Assembly (NCBI GenBank): GCA_019635215.1
Contig: JAHBZZ010000027.1
Location: forward strand, 1 to 39,220
Length of the DNA stretch: 39,220 nt
Direction: 5' to 3'
Source of the DNA: Nitrosomonas sp.
GTDB taxonomy: Bacteria; Pseudomonadota; Gammaproteobacteria; Burkholderiales; Nitrosomonadaceae
The notes under the pieces were generated by a model. It did not search any database. It saw only the letters and a program-made list of their open reading frames with translations, and had not been told where the DNA came from. How positions within the stretch are numbered: position 1 is the stretch's first letter; each line of letters begins with the position of its first letter. The position numbers and the translations under genes were made by a program. Below, piece after piece: positions 1 through 6,604 of the stretch.

Positions 1-1
1 A

Positions 2-865
2 CCGTGTAGTGCTGGGCCAGGTAAGCGTCAGGAAAGTCTGTGGGATAAAAGTTGTATTGAACGATTACAAATAATTGCTGGATGTGTGAAAGGACAAAGG
101 CTGAATCGCAAGAACGCAGAATGCGCTTTGATTGCTGCCGGGTTGGGAGTTCAGGGATATGTTTTGAAAAAACACTTTCTCAAAATATGTCAACAGATGT
201 CCAATGACTTGGAAAGGCGACAAAGAAATGATAGTTCAGATGTGGTTGATCAAGCCTCTAATTTGGAACGTTCAACCAGAGACCGGATGTTAGCCCACAG
301 TGAATTAGTAAAAACAATTTTTGCCAGTTGTTGTTTAGGTTATACGGGTTTGAACAAAGAGGAGGAACACTTCAAGTCTCTTGCCAGGCTTGCTAGTTTA
401 TTTCGACCTGATGTTTTGCACGAGTTAGTCAAGAATGCTAATTCAGAACTATTGGAACGAGCTTATCAAAATTCAAATAGAGTTTGCTCTGAAAGTTTAA
501 TCCAGGGTATTTTTGATTTGATCTGTGGACAAAGTAAAAAATTAGGCATACCAAGTTTTGATGACAATCCCGTCATGGCTGGCATATTAAAAGAATTTGC
601 GCCAAAACCATCCGGTAAACTGCGGCGCAAAAAACCCTATCCTTATTCTAAAGACAAGATGCAATATTACTCGCATTTAACCGTCACACTTTTTTATCTT
701 GTCTGCGGTAAGCGCAAGGAAGAATTTCAGAAAATGCTCATGCAATCCATACTTGAAATTTTAATGTGGCCCAAATTGGCTGTTCCAGATGACATTAAAA
801 ATTTATTGAGCAGTGAACAGGAGAAACTGAATGCATTATTTAGTCTGCCCTCAATGTCAAAGTAA
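2..865 (+). CDS. Unrecognised protein, 3' part of a gene running in from the left edge
   Basis: The reading frame is open from base 2 with no stop, so at least 287 residues are encoded and the true start is probably outside the window. A GTG at 86 could start a 259-residue form, but no Shine-Dalgarno sequence precedes it and coding-like sequence continues upstream. I recognise no family. The protein is basic and mostly helical in character, with scattered cysteines and a charged KLRRKKPYPY stretch near residue 180 of the GTG form; no reverse transcriptase, nuclease or helicase motif is evident. Its end overlaps the cas1 start by 35 bases, and the cas1 ribosome binding site lies inside it, so the two are probably co-transcribed and translationally coupled. 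A CRISPR-related role is inference from position only. Confidence 0.7.
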   Translation, partial: PCSAGPGKRQESLWDKSCIERLQIIAGCVKGQRLNRKNAECALIAAGLGVQGYVLKKHFLKICQQMSNDLERRQRNDSSDVVDQASNLERSTRDRMLAHSELVKTIFASCCLGYTGLNKEEEHFKSLARLASLFRPDVLHELVKNANSELLERAYQNSNRVCSESLIQGIFDLICGQSKKLGIPSFDDNPVMAGILKEFAPKPSGKLRRKKPYPYSKDKMQYYSHLTVTLFYLVCGKRKEEFQKMLMQSILEILMWPKLAVPDDIKNLLSSEQEKLNALFSLPSMSK

Positions 866-2093
866 ATTCGCCACAAAAGATAAGCGGGCAAAATATTGCT
901 CAAAACCTTGTTCCAATACAGGCAGAGCACTTAAAAAAAAGCCGCGATCTATTGATTTCAGACATCAAGAAAAAGGTAGATTCTATATAGAAAAAGTCTC
1001 CCCAATTACCAAGGGTACGGATGCAGTTTCATTATTAAGTGACGATCGTCCGATCGAAGTCAATCCATCAGATAATTCCCCCGCTTTTGTTCAGTTCATG
1101 CTCAATGGTGAAGAATATGCCAAAACAGGTAAGCGTTGGTCTGGTGCACTCAAAGAAAAAGATATTATCACTCTGGCAGGAAACGGTTGCAGTTTACAGG
1201 TGGACAAGGGGCAATTGGTTTTACGGTCTGGTTTTACCTGTACCACGGCACCCAACAAGGAAAGGCGAATATCGCGTGGCGTTCATGCAGTCAGAGCAAT
1301 TATCGTTCTGAACACAACAGGGAATTTATCTACTGCTGCTATTCAGTGGTGCGCCGATCAGCGCATTGCCCTTTTTATATTGGATAGGGATGCCAATCTG
1401 ACGGCTTTGACGCATCCACCAGCACCTCATGTAATATCGCTTCGGCGATTGCAATATAACGTAAGTCCGATTACGTTGGCGAAAGAAATACTAAACCGTA
1501 AGTTTGAAGCATCTCTTCGAAGCAAACCGGAATTGGCCGCAACATTAACACCCTTTGTTTCATCCGTTGCCAAAGCGGAAACGCTGGAAGCGTTACGCTT
1601 ATTCGAGGCCAGGGCTGCGTTAGCTTATTGGGCTGCATGGAATGGCCCGGTCAAATGGAAAGAAAAAGACATACCTGCTGAATGGAAAAGTTTTACCCAC
1701 CGGGCATCCGGTATATCTGGCAAAGGTTATAAAGCAACTCATCCGGTTAACGCCACATTGAATTATGCTTATGCAATATTAGCGGGACAGGTAGAGCGAG
1801 CTTTGCAGATTGCTGGGCTTGATGTTGCAGTAGGAAGTCTGCATGCAGATCAAGATGGCCGTGCATCGTTGGTTTATGATTTGATGGAACCGCTTAGGCC
1901 AGTAATTGATAACATCATTTTTAGCTGGGTAACGATGCAGCGATGGCGAAGGGCTGATTTTATAATTGATCGACAAGGGGTGATTAGAGTACATCCACAG
2001 CTGGGTCGGGTTGTTGTAACGAAAGCCATGCTGCCGGAAGCGGTCATCCGGGAAGAAATCAATTTTTATATAGGGCTACTGAGGCAATACTGA
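831..2093 (+). CDS. cas1: CRISPR-associated endonuclease Cas1 with N-terminal zinc finger
   Basis: 420 residues against roughly 300-340 for usual Cas1. Residues 6-27 form a CxxC-x13-CxxxC finger (Cys6, Cys9, Cys23, Cys27) of the 'YCS..C' kind, followed by a basic KKKPR stretch and a linker. The Cas1 fold starts near residue 112 (ITLAGNGCSLQV). Glu259 (in FEARAALAYW), His338 (GSLHAD) and Asp350 (in YDLMEPLRP) fit the metal-binding triad of the Cas1 integrase, and HPVNATLNYAYAIL is the usual helical signature. The DLMEPLRP form is that of Cas1 from subtypes other than I-E, where I would expect a DIADLYK-like motif. An AGGAG sits 7 bases before the ATG. No cas2 follows. The stop lies in an 11-bp tandem duplication that seems to have trimmed about ten residues. 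Known role of the family: spacer integration, normally together with Cas2. Confidence 0.93.
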   Translation: MHYLVCPQCQSKFATKDKRAKYCSKPCSNTGRALKKKPRSIDFRHQEKGRFYIEKVSPITKGTDAVSLLSDDRPIEVNPSDNSPAFVQFMLNGEEYAKTGKRWSGALKEKDIITLAGNGCSLQVDKGQLVLRSGFTCTTAPNKERRISRGVHAVRAIIVLNTTGNLSTAAIQWCADQRIALFILDRDANLTALTHPPAPHVISLRRLQYNVSPITLAKEILNRKFEASLRSKPELAATLTPFVSSVAKAETLEALRLFEARAALAYWAAWNGPVKWKEKDIPAEWKSFTHRASGISGKGYKATHPVNATLNYAYAILAGQVERALQIAGLDVAVGSLHADQDGRASLVYDLMEPLRPVIDNIIFSWVTMQRWRRADFIIDRQGVIRVHPQLGRVVVTKAMLPEAVIREEINFYIGLLRQY

Positions 2094-2099
2094 GGCAAT
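2078..2099 (+). repeat. 11-bp tandem duplication spanning the cas1 stop codon
   Basis: ACTGAGGCAAT occurs twice head to tail (2078-2088 and 2089-2099). The TGA stop of cas1 is created inside the second copy. If one copy is removed, the frame reads on from LRQ into FDDGKLTATK and ends at a TAA at 2129-2131. A recent slippage duplication that truncated the C-terminus is the simplest reading. Confidence 0.85.
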
Positions 2100-2198
2100 T
2101 TGATGACGGCAAGTTGACGGCGACAAAGTAAGTATTTGACCACAAGTTTACCCTGGATTCAAAAGTGTGCGGCGTTTTGGGAGAAGTTAACATACCCC
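2100..2198 (+). promoter_or_regulatory. Leader-like gap between cas1 and the CRISPR array
   Basis: About 100 bases with no convincing ORF lie between the end of cas1 and the first repeat, on the side where a leader is expected given the repeat orientation (GTGTTCCCC to GGGATGAACCG). The first 32 bases are probably the former 3' end of cas1. It is not strongly AT-rich, and I cannot place a -35/-10 pair or an IHF site with confidence. Leader status is inferred from position. Confidence 0.4.
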
Positions 2199-2288
2199 GT
2201 GTTCCCCACATCCGTGGGGATGAACCGGATGACAAGATCATCATCCTAATTGAGTGCAAGTGTTCCCCACATCCGTGGGGATGAACCG
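2199..2288 (+). CRISPR. Two-repeat, one-spacer CRISPR array with type I-E-like repeats
   Basis: Two identical 29-bp repeats occupy 2199-2227 and 2260-2288. They begin GTGTTCCCCAC and end GTGGGGATGAACCG, and contain a 6-bp stem CCCCAC/GTGGGG around ATCC. They flank one 32-bp spacer (2228-2259). A 29/32 pattern and this repeat form are typical of type I-E arrays. No third or degenerate repeat is visible downstream. The array is in the same orientation as the preceding cas1. Confidence 0.95.
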
Positions 2289-2352
2289 ATAGAACACCTC
2301 TTTAATGCCATATTAAACTGAGTTCAGCTCCTATTTTAGGAACTAATTGCCC
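2289..2352. other. Short gap with a weak hairpin between the CRISPR array and the TPR gene
   Basis: TCCTA (2329-2333) and TAGGA (2337-2341) form a 5-bp stem with a TTT loop. It could mark the convergent end of array and TPR-gene transcription. No T-run follows on either strand, so terminator function is uncertain. Confidence 0.25.
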
Positions 2353-2994
2353 TCATTCCCGCCACCGGCCGGCAGAACGCAGCTGTTGCTTCAATCCTTG
2401 CAGCGGGAAATCCTGGGCATAAGCTTTTTTAGCAAAGTGAACCGCTTTTTCATAGTCTCTCTTTTTCAAATAAATCAGCCCGAGATTATATGCCGTTAGC
2501 GGGTTGTCAGGCTCAAGGTCAATTGCAAATAGCAGTTGCTCAAGCGCCATATCCAGTTTGTCGATTTTCAGCAGATGATTGCTAAAAATCAGGCGCACCA
2601 TAACATCATTCGGTTTGAAGCGAATCGCGCGTTCAAACCAGCACAGTGTTGTGTATCTTGCTCCCCGCGGTTGTGGTGTCTTGTCTCTGATGGCTAATCG
2701 ACTCATTGTATCCAGCGCACGATGATGATTCGGATAAGCTCTTAAGGTATAATCGAGGTCAGCGCCATGTGCACTGCCTTCGTAAATATTGAGCCGTTCA
2801 ACATTTTTTGTGAAATGATGATCTTCAACTAATTTAAGATGATCTTTATCCGCACCGATATAATCAAAAGGACCGTTTATACCATTATCCAGATCCCCGC
2901 AAATGGACGATGCCAAGCTTATATTTACACTCAACAGAAGAAATACAGTCGCTGAAGTCGATAAAATATTCATAATATTAGCTATTATATTCAT
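2353..2994 (-). CDS. Exported tetratricopeptide-repeat protein
   Basis: 213 residues with an N-terminal hydrophobic signal segment (about residues 8-29, ending SLASS). About 60 residues without clear repeats follow, then TPR-like helices from about residue 115 to 205: W-FERAIRFKPND, ALEQLLFAIDLEPDNPLTAYNLG and YEKAVHFAKKAYAQDF. TPR units usually mediate protein-protein contacts, so a periplasmic scaffold or adaptor is likely, but the partner is unknown. The start at 2994 has no clear ribosome binding site; an alternative ATG seven codons later would also leave a signal peptide. It stands alone, pointing at the CRISPR array. Confidence 0.8.
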   Translation of the reverse strand: MNIIANIMNILSTSATVFLLLSVNISLASSICGDLDNGINGPFDYIGADKDHLKLVEDHHFTKNVERLNIYEGSAHGADLDYTLRAYPNHHRALDTMSRLAIRDKTPQPRGARYTTLCWFERAIRFKPNDVMVRLIFSNHLLKIDKLDMALEQLLFAIDLEPDNPLTAYNLGLIYLKKRDYEKAVHFAKKAYAQDFPLQGLKQQLRSAGRWRE

Positions 2995-3123
2995 TTAAAA
3001 CGATTGCCTGACAATTAATGGGTTTGACCATGGCGTAGTAAAAATACAGGAAAGAATTGCTAGAGCAGGCATAATCTTGCCATCAAATGCCATAGGCTTA
3101 CAATCATTAAATAAAGTTCAAGT

Positions 3124-3243
3124 ATGAATAATGCATACAAATCATTTGAGAAAAATGTGTCGCAACTGAAAGAAATGCTGGTCAATCTTCAATATCAGGT
3201 TACCCAGAAAGCAGGAATCAAGCCGCCGTTTCTGAAACACTAG
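3124..3243 (+). CDS. Possible 39-residue small protein
   Basis: An ATG-initiated ORF starts MNNAYKSFEKNVSQLKEM and ends at TAG 3241-3243, 17 bases before the antiporter gene. The composition is polar and helix-forming, without a signal or membrane segment. There is no strong ribosome binding site and I know no family. It could be a real upstream small gene, a remnant, or chance; its stop lies where translation could feed the next gene, which itself lacks a clear Shine-Dalgarno sequence. Confidence 0.2.
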   Translation: MNNAYKSFEKNVSQLKEMLVNLQYQVTQKAGIKPPFLKH

Positions 3244-3260
3244 CTCAGACCCTGCCTGAA

Positions 3261-4691
3261 ATGTCAGCGAGTGATGGACATGAAATAAAGCCGGACGTGT
3301 TGTCGGCGGGCAAACGGTTACCGTCATTATCTCACGCCATCGCTTGTTTCTCGAGCGTGTTTTTAATGATTTCATCAGGCTTGTTCGTTTTTGAAATCAG
3401 CCTGCACGTCATTATGTTTCTGGCATTGATCTGGGTTGTGATTCAGGCATCCTGGCTTGGGCATTCGTTTGTCGTCGTGCGGCAGATGATGAATCACGGC
3501 ATCAGCAAGGCATTGCCCGCGCTTTATATTTTCCTGCTGATCGGCATGGTGATTGCGAGCTATATGCAGAGCGGCACAATTGCGGGCCTGCTCTATTACG
3601 GCATTGATTGGCTTAGTCCGGTTATTTTTCTGCCTGTCGGATTGATTTTATGCAGCTGCATGTCAGTGGCGACAGGTACTTCATGGGGAACGGTCGGGAC
3701 ACTCGGTATCGTTATGATCGGCATTGGAGAAGCGATGGGCATACCTGCGCCGCTGGTGGCGGGTATGGTTATTTCCGGTGCTACGTTTGGCGATAAGTTA
3801 TCGCCGATATCCGATACAACCAATCTGGCCGCCATGAGTGCGGATACCGGGCTTTACCGCCATATTCATTCGATGCTCTATACGACAATGCCGACATTAG
3901 TAATCGCGATGGGCTTGTTTATTGTGCTGGGTATTCAATTTACCGATAAGGCATTACCCAGGGCGCACATTGAGGATATCCGGTCCGCATTGGAAGGCGC
4001 GTACCAGTTGAATCCATGGATTACCCTGTCGCCGCTGGCGGTGATGTTTGTATTGAGCATGAAACGCTTTGCACCCGAAATCAGCATGTCGGCAAGTATT
4101 CTGTTCGCCATGCTGATCGCCGTTTTTTACCAGGGTAAAAACGGTATTGATGTATTGAACGCACTTTGGTTGAATACCGGCGGCACGACCGGTATTGACA
4201 GTCTCGATGCATTGCTGGGTCGTGGCGGTATTTACAGCATGGCTTGGACGTTGTTGCTTTCGGTCATGGCGCTGGCGCTGGGCGGTATATTGCATTACGC
4301 CGGTTTTTTGCGTGTTTTGCTGGTGAATATTATTATGCATATCAAACGCATCAGCACCCTGATTGCTACCACGGTTGCTGCCGGTTTTATCGGCAATATC
4401 GCAATGGGCGAAGCGTATATATCGATCATCCTGAACTGCCAGCTGTTTAAAAGCACCTATGAAGAAAAAGCGGTTGATAAAGCGGTATTGTCGCGTTCCG
4501 TGGAGGAAGGGGCGACGCTGACCGCGGCGCTGATACCCTGGACGACGACCGGCACATTTTATGCCGCTACGCTGGGTATCGCGACACTGGATTATGCGCC
4601 ATACGCTTTGCTGAATCTATTGAGTCCCTGTGTTTCAATCATCATGGCATTTCTGGGATTGGGGATGCTAAAGCATACAATCAGCCGATAA
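3261..4691 (+). CDS. nhaC: NhaC-family Na+/H+ antiporter
   Basis: 476 residues with about eleven to twelve hydrophobic segments. The region around 140-200 holds the family-type core SVATGTSWGTVGTLGIVMIG and GATFGDKLSPISDTTNL, and SVEEGATLTAALIPWTTTG is a second conserved half near residues 408-426. These are the hallmarks of NhaC/ion-transporter superfamily antiporters, which exchange external H+ for internal Na+ at the inner membrane. The N-terminal 25 residues are polar and probably cytoplasmic. Ion specificity cannot be read from sequence; related proteins can exchange other substrates. The ATG at 3261 is the first start in a frame open back to 3150, but no good ribosome binding site precedes it. 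It converges on metW. Confidence 0.88.
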   Translation: MSASDGHEIKPDVLSAGKRLPSLSHAIACFSSVFLMISSGLFVFEISLHVIMFLALIWVVIQASWLGHSFVVVRQMMNHGISKALPALYIFLLIGMVIASYMQSGTIAGLLYYGIDWLSPVIFLPVGLILCSCMSVATGTSWGTVGTLGIVMIGIGEAMGIPAPLVAGMVISGATFGDKLSPISDTTNLAAMSADTGLYRHIHSMLYTTMPTLVIAMGLFIVLGIQFTDKALPRAHIEDIRSALEGAYQLNPWITLSPLAVMFVLSMKRFAPEISMSASILFAMLIAVFYQGKNGIDVLNALWLNTGGTTGIDSLDALLGRGGIYSMAWTLLLSVMALALGGILHYAGFLRVLLVNIIMHIKRISTLIATTVAAGFIGNIAMGEAYISIILNCQLFKSTYEEKAVDKAVLSRSVEEGATLTAALIPWTTTGTFYAATLGIATLDYAPYALLNLLSPCVSIIMAFLGLGMLKHTISR

Positions 4692-4746
4692 GTGAAAAAC
4701 TGATGGATGTGAGCACGGCAGCTGTGGATGAGCGAAGTTGAGCCGA

Positions 4747-5382
4747 TTAATCCTGGGTCGATTTCGGCGATTTGTTTTGCCGTTCAAACCGATAAAATGC
4801 GAGTTTTCCTCTTAAGTTGGGCAGGAATCTGATTGGCCGGTCTTGCTTCATGACGCGGCGCTCCAGGATTTTTGCATCGCACTGCTTGCACAAATTCTCA
4901 AAATCTCCGAGCGTGCAAAGATGTATGTTCGGGGTGTCGTACCAGTGATAGGGCAATGCATCGGATACTGGCATATGACCCTGGATGACCTGTAGGCGAT
5001 TTTTCCAGTGACCGAAATTCGGAAAAGAAACAATGCCCTCCCGCCCGACACGCAGCATTTCCCTGATAATCCTTTCTGTGTGTTTCATGGCTTGCAGCGT
5101 TTGTGAAAGAATGACGTAGTCGAACGAGTTGTCCGCAAAGCCGGAAAGCCCTGATTCAAGGTCACTTTGAATGACATTGATGCCATTCCTGAGACAGCCC
5201 AGCACATTAGCGTCATCAATTTCCACACCAAAACCAAAGATCCGGTGCTTCTGTTGCAGGTATTTGAGTAATGCGCCGTCTCCGCAACCCAGGTCCAGTA
5301 TTTTGGAATTGGGTTTGATCCAGTTGGCGATGGCCGCAAAATCGGGGCGCTGGGCCGCGGTTGATGATGTCAATGTAACCAT
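4747..5382 (-). CDS. metW: Methionine biosynthesis protein MetW
   Basis: 211 residues forming a class I SAM-dependent methyltransferase fold: motif I ILDLGCGDGALL at residues 28-39, the acidic end of strand 2 in GVEIDD, and YVILSQTLQAM as motif IV. It starts 9 bases after the metX stop, the usual metX-metW arrangement of proteobacteria. MetW is needed with MetX for homoserine acylation in some species; it is best regarded as a MetX partner, since no methylation product is firmly established. The C-terminus (KNRLQVIQGHMPVS and VMKQDRPIRFLPNLRGKLA) is typical for the family. Identity is secure, biochemical role less so. Confidence 0.93.
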   Translation of the reverse strand: MVTLTSSTAAQRPDFAAIANWIKPNSKILDLGCGDGALLKYLQQKHRIFGFGVEIDDANVLGCLRNGINVIQSDLESGLSGFADNSFDYVILSQTLQAMKHTERIIREMLRVGREGIVSFPNFGHWKNRLQVIQGHMPVSDALPYHWYDTPNIHLCTLGDFENLCKQCDAKILERRVMKQDRPIRFLPNLRGKLAFYRFERQNKSPKSTQD

Positions 5383-5391
5383 AGGGCAGTA

Positions 5392-6519
5392 CTAAACCTC
5401 GATATTATTCATGTATGCCTGTACTAATTGATGATAGTAAGCATCGTTCATCAGGAATGAATCGTGACCGTGTGCCGAAGTAATCTCGGCATAGCTGACA
5501 TTGATATTATTATTCAGCAATGCCTTGACGATATCCCGCGAACGTTCCGGTGAGAAGCGCCAGTCGGTGGTAAACGAGAGCACCAGAAAACGGGCTTTGA
5601 TCGCTTTGAACGCAGCGGTCAGGTCGCCATTATACGCATTGGCCGGGTCAAAATAGTCCAATGCCCGGGTCATCAGCAAATAACTGTTGGCATCGAATAA
5701 ATCGGTGAATTTGTCGCCCTGATAGCGCAGATAAGATTCGATTTCAAATTCGACATCATAGCCGAAAGAGAATTTGCCATCCCTGAGATCGCGCCCGAAT
5801 TTTGTCGCCATCGAGTGATCCGAAAGATAGGTGATATGACCGAGCATGCGAGCGAGCCGTAGCCCACGCCGCGGTACTGTATTATAGGTGTAATAATCGC
5901 CGCCATAAAAATCCTGATCGGTCAGGATCGCCTGGCGCGCCACATCGTTAAATGCGATGTTTTGCGCGGTGAGTTTGGCCGCGGCGGCAATGACGACAGC
6001 ATGGCGAATCTTTTCTGGATAATTGAGCGTCCACTGCAGCGCCTGCATGCCGCCCAGACTGCCGCCGACCACGGCGGCAAATTGCGTGATGCCAAGGTGA
6101 TCCGCCAGTTGCGCCTGGGTTTCGACCCAGTCTTCCACGGTTACAATGGGAAATTTTGCGCCATACTGATGATTGGTCAATGGATCGATACTTGCTGGTC
6201 CGGTGGAGCCATGGCAACCGCCCAGATTGTTGACGCCGATCACAAAAAACTTATTGGTGTCGATGGGTTTGCCGGGACCGACGATATTATCCCACCATCC
6301 GGTGCTCTTGGGTTTGTCGGCGTAAAGGCCGGCGACATGGTGATTTCCCGAAAGCGCGTGGCAGATCAGCAAGGCATTTGAACGGTCGGCATTCAACCGG
6401 CCATAGGTTTCATAAACCAGATGGTAGCTGTTCAATGTCGAGCCGCTTTTCAGTTCCAGGGGCTTATCGATATGCACGTATTGCGGTATTACGATACCAA
6501 CTGAATTTAAATCTTGCAT
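5392..6519 (-). CDS. metX: Homoserine O-acyltransferase MetX
   Basis: 375 residues with an alpha/beta hydrolase fold. The nucleophile elbow is [10 protein letters not shown] with Ser154; Asp319 (TTDWRFSP) and His352 (SAHGHDSF) complete the catalytic triad. ALSGNHH near 55-61 and [14 protein letters not shown] near 97-110 are family signatures. It activates homoserine with acetyl-CoA or succinyl-CoA as the first committed step of methionine synthesis. Many proteobacterial MetX enzymes are succinyltransferases despite their annotation, and the specificity cannot be settled by eye. It is first in a metX-metW operon. No SAM riboswitch fits the 85-base upstream gap. Confidence 0.94.
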   Translation of the reverse strand: MQDLNSVGIVIPQYVHIDKPLELKSGSTLNSYHLVYETYGRLNADRSNALLICHALSGNHHVAGLYADKPKSTGWWDNIVGPGKPIDTNKFFVIGVNNLGGCHGSTGPASIDPLTNHQYGAKFPIVTVEDWVETQAQLADHLGITQFAAVVGGSLGGMQALQWTLNYPEKIRHAVVIAAAAKLTAQNIAFNDVARQAILTDQDFYGGDYYTYNTVPRRGLRLARMLGHITYLSDHSMATKFGRDLRDGKFSFGYDVEFEIESYLRYQGDKFTDLFDANSYLLMTRALDYFDPANAYNGDLTAAFKAIKARFLVLSFTTDWRFSPERSRDIVKALLNNNINVSYAEITSAHGHDSFLMNDAYYHQLVQAYMNNIEV

Positions 6520-6558
6520 TAAATAATACCGAAAAATCTTTCTGCTAAAAAACGCATT

Positions 6559-6564
6559 ATTATA
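6559..6564 (-). promoter_or_regulatory. Candidate -10 box for metX-metW
   Basis: On the minus strand this is TATAAT, about 40 bases upstream of the metX ATG in an AT-rich gap. No good -35 hexamer is seen at the matching distance (ATGCAG or GATGCA is the best available), so the call rests on the perfect -10 alone. Confidence 0.3.
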
Positions 6565-6604
6565 TCGCTAAAAAATATAACTGCATCGATCTGCGATACT
6601 GTTA

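Noticed and set aside
86-865. GTG at 86 as the start of the first gene
   Set aside because: The frame is open to the left edge, the upstream codons look coding and no ribosome binding site precedes the GTG.
2199-2288. CRISPR-like repeats as a chance inverted repeat
   Set aside because: Two exact 29-base copies, a 32-base spacer and an adjacent cas1 leave little doubt.
3954-4340. 128-codon minus-strand ORF inside the antiporter gene
   Set aside because: Gln/His/Arg-rich shadow of a clear membrane protein gene.
6520-6604. SAM or other riboswitch before metX
   Set aside because: The gap is only 85 bases, AT-rich, and shows no conserved riboswitch stems that I can recognise.
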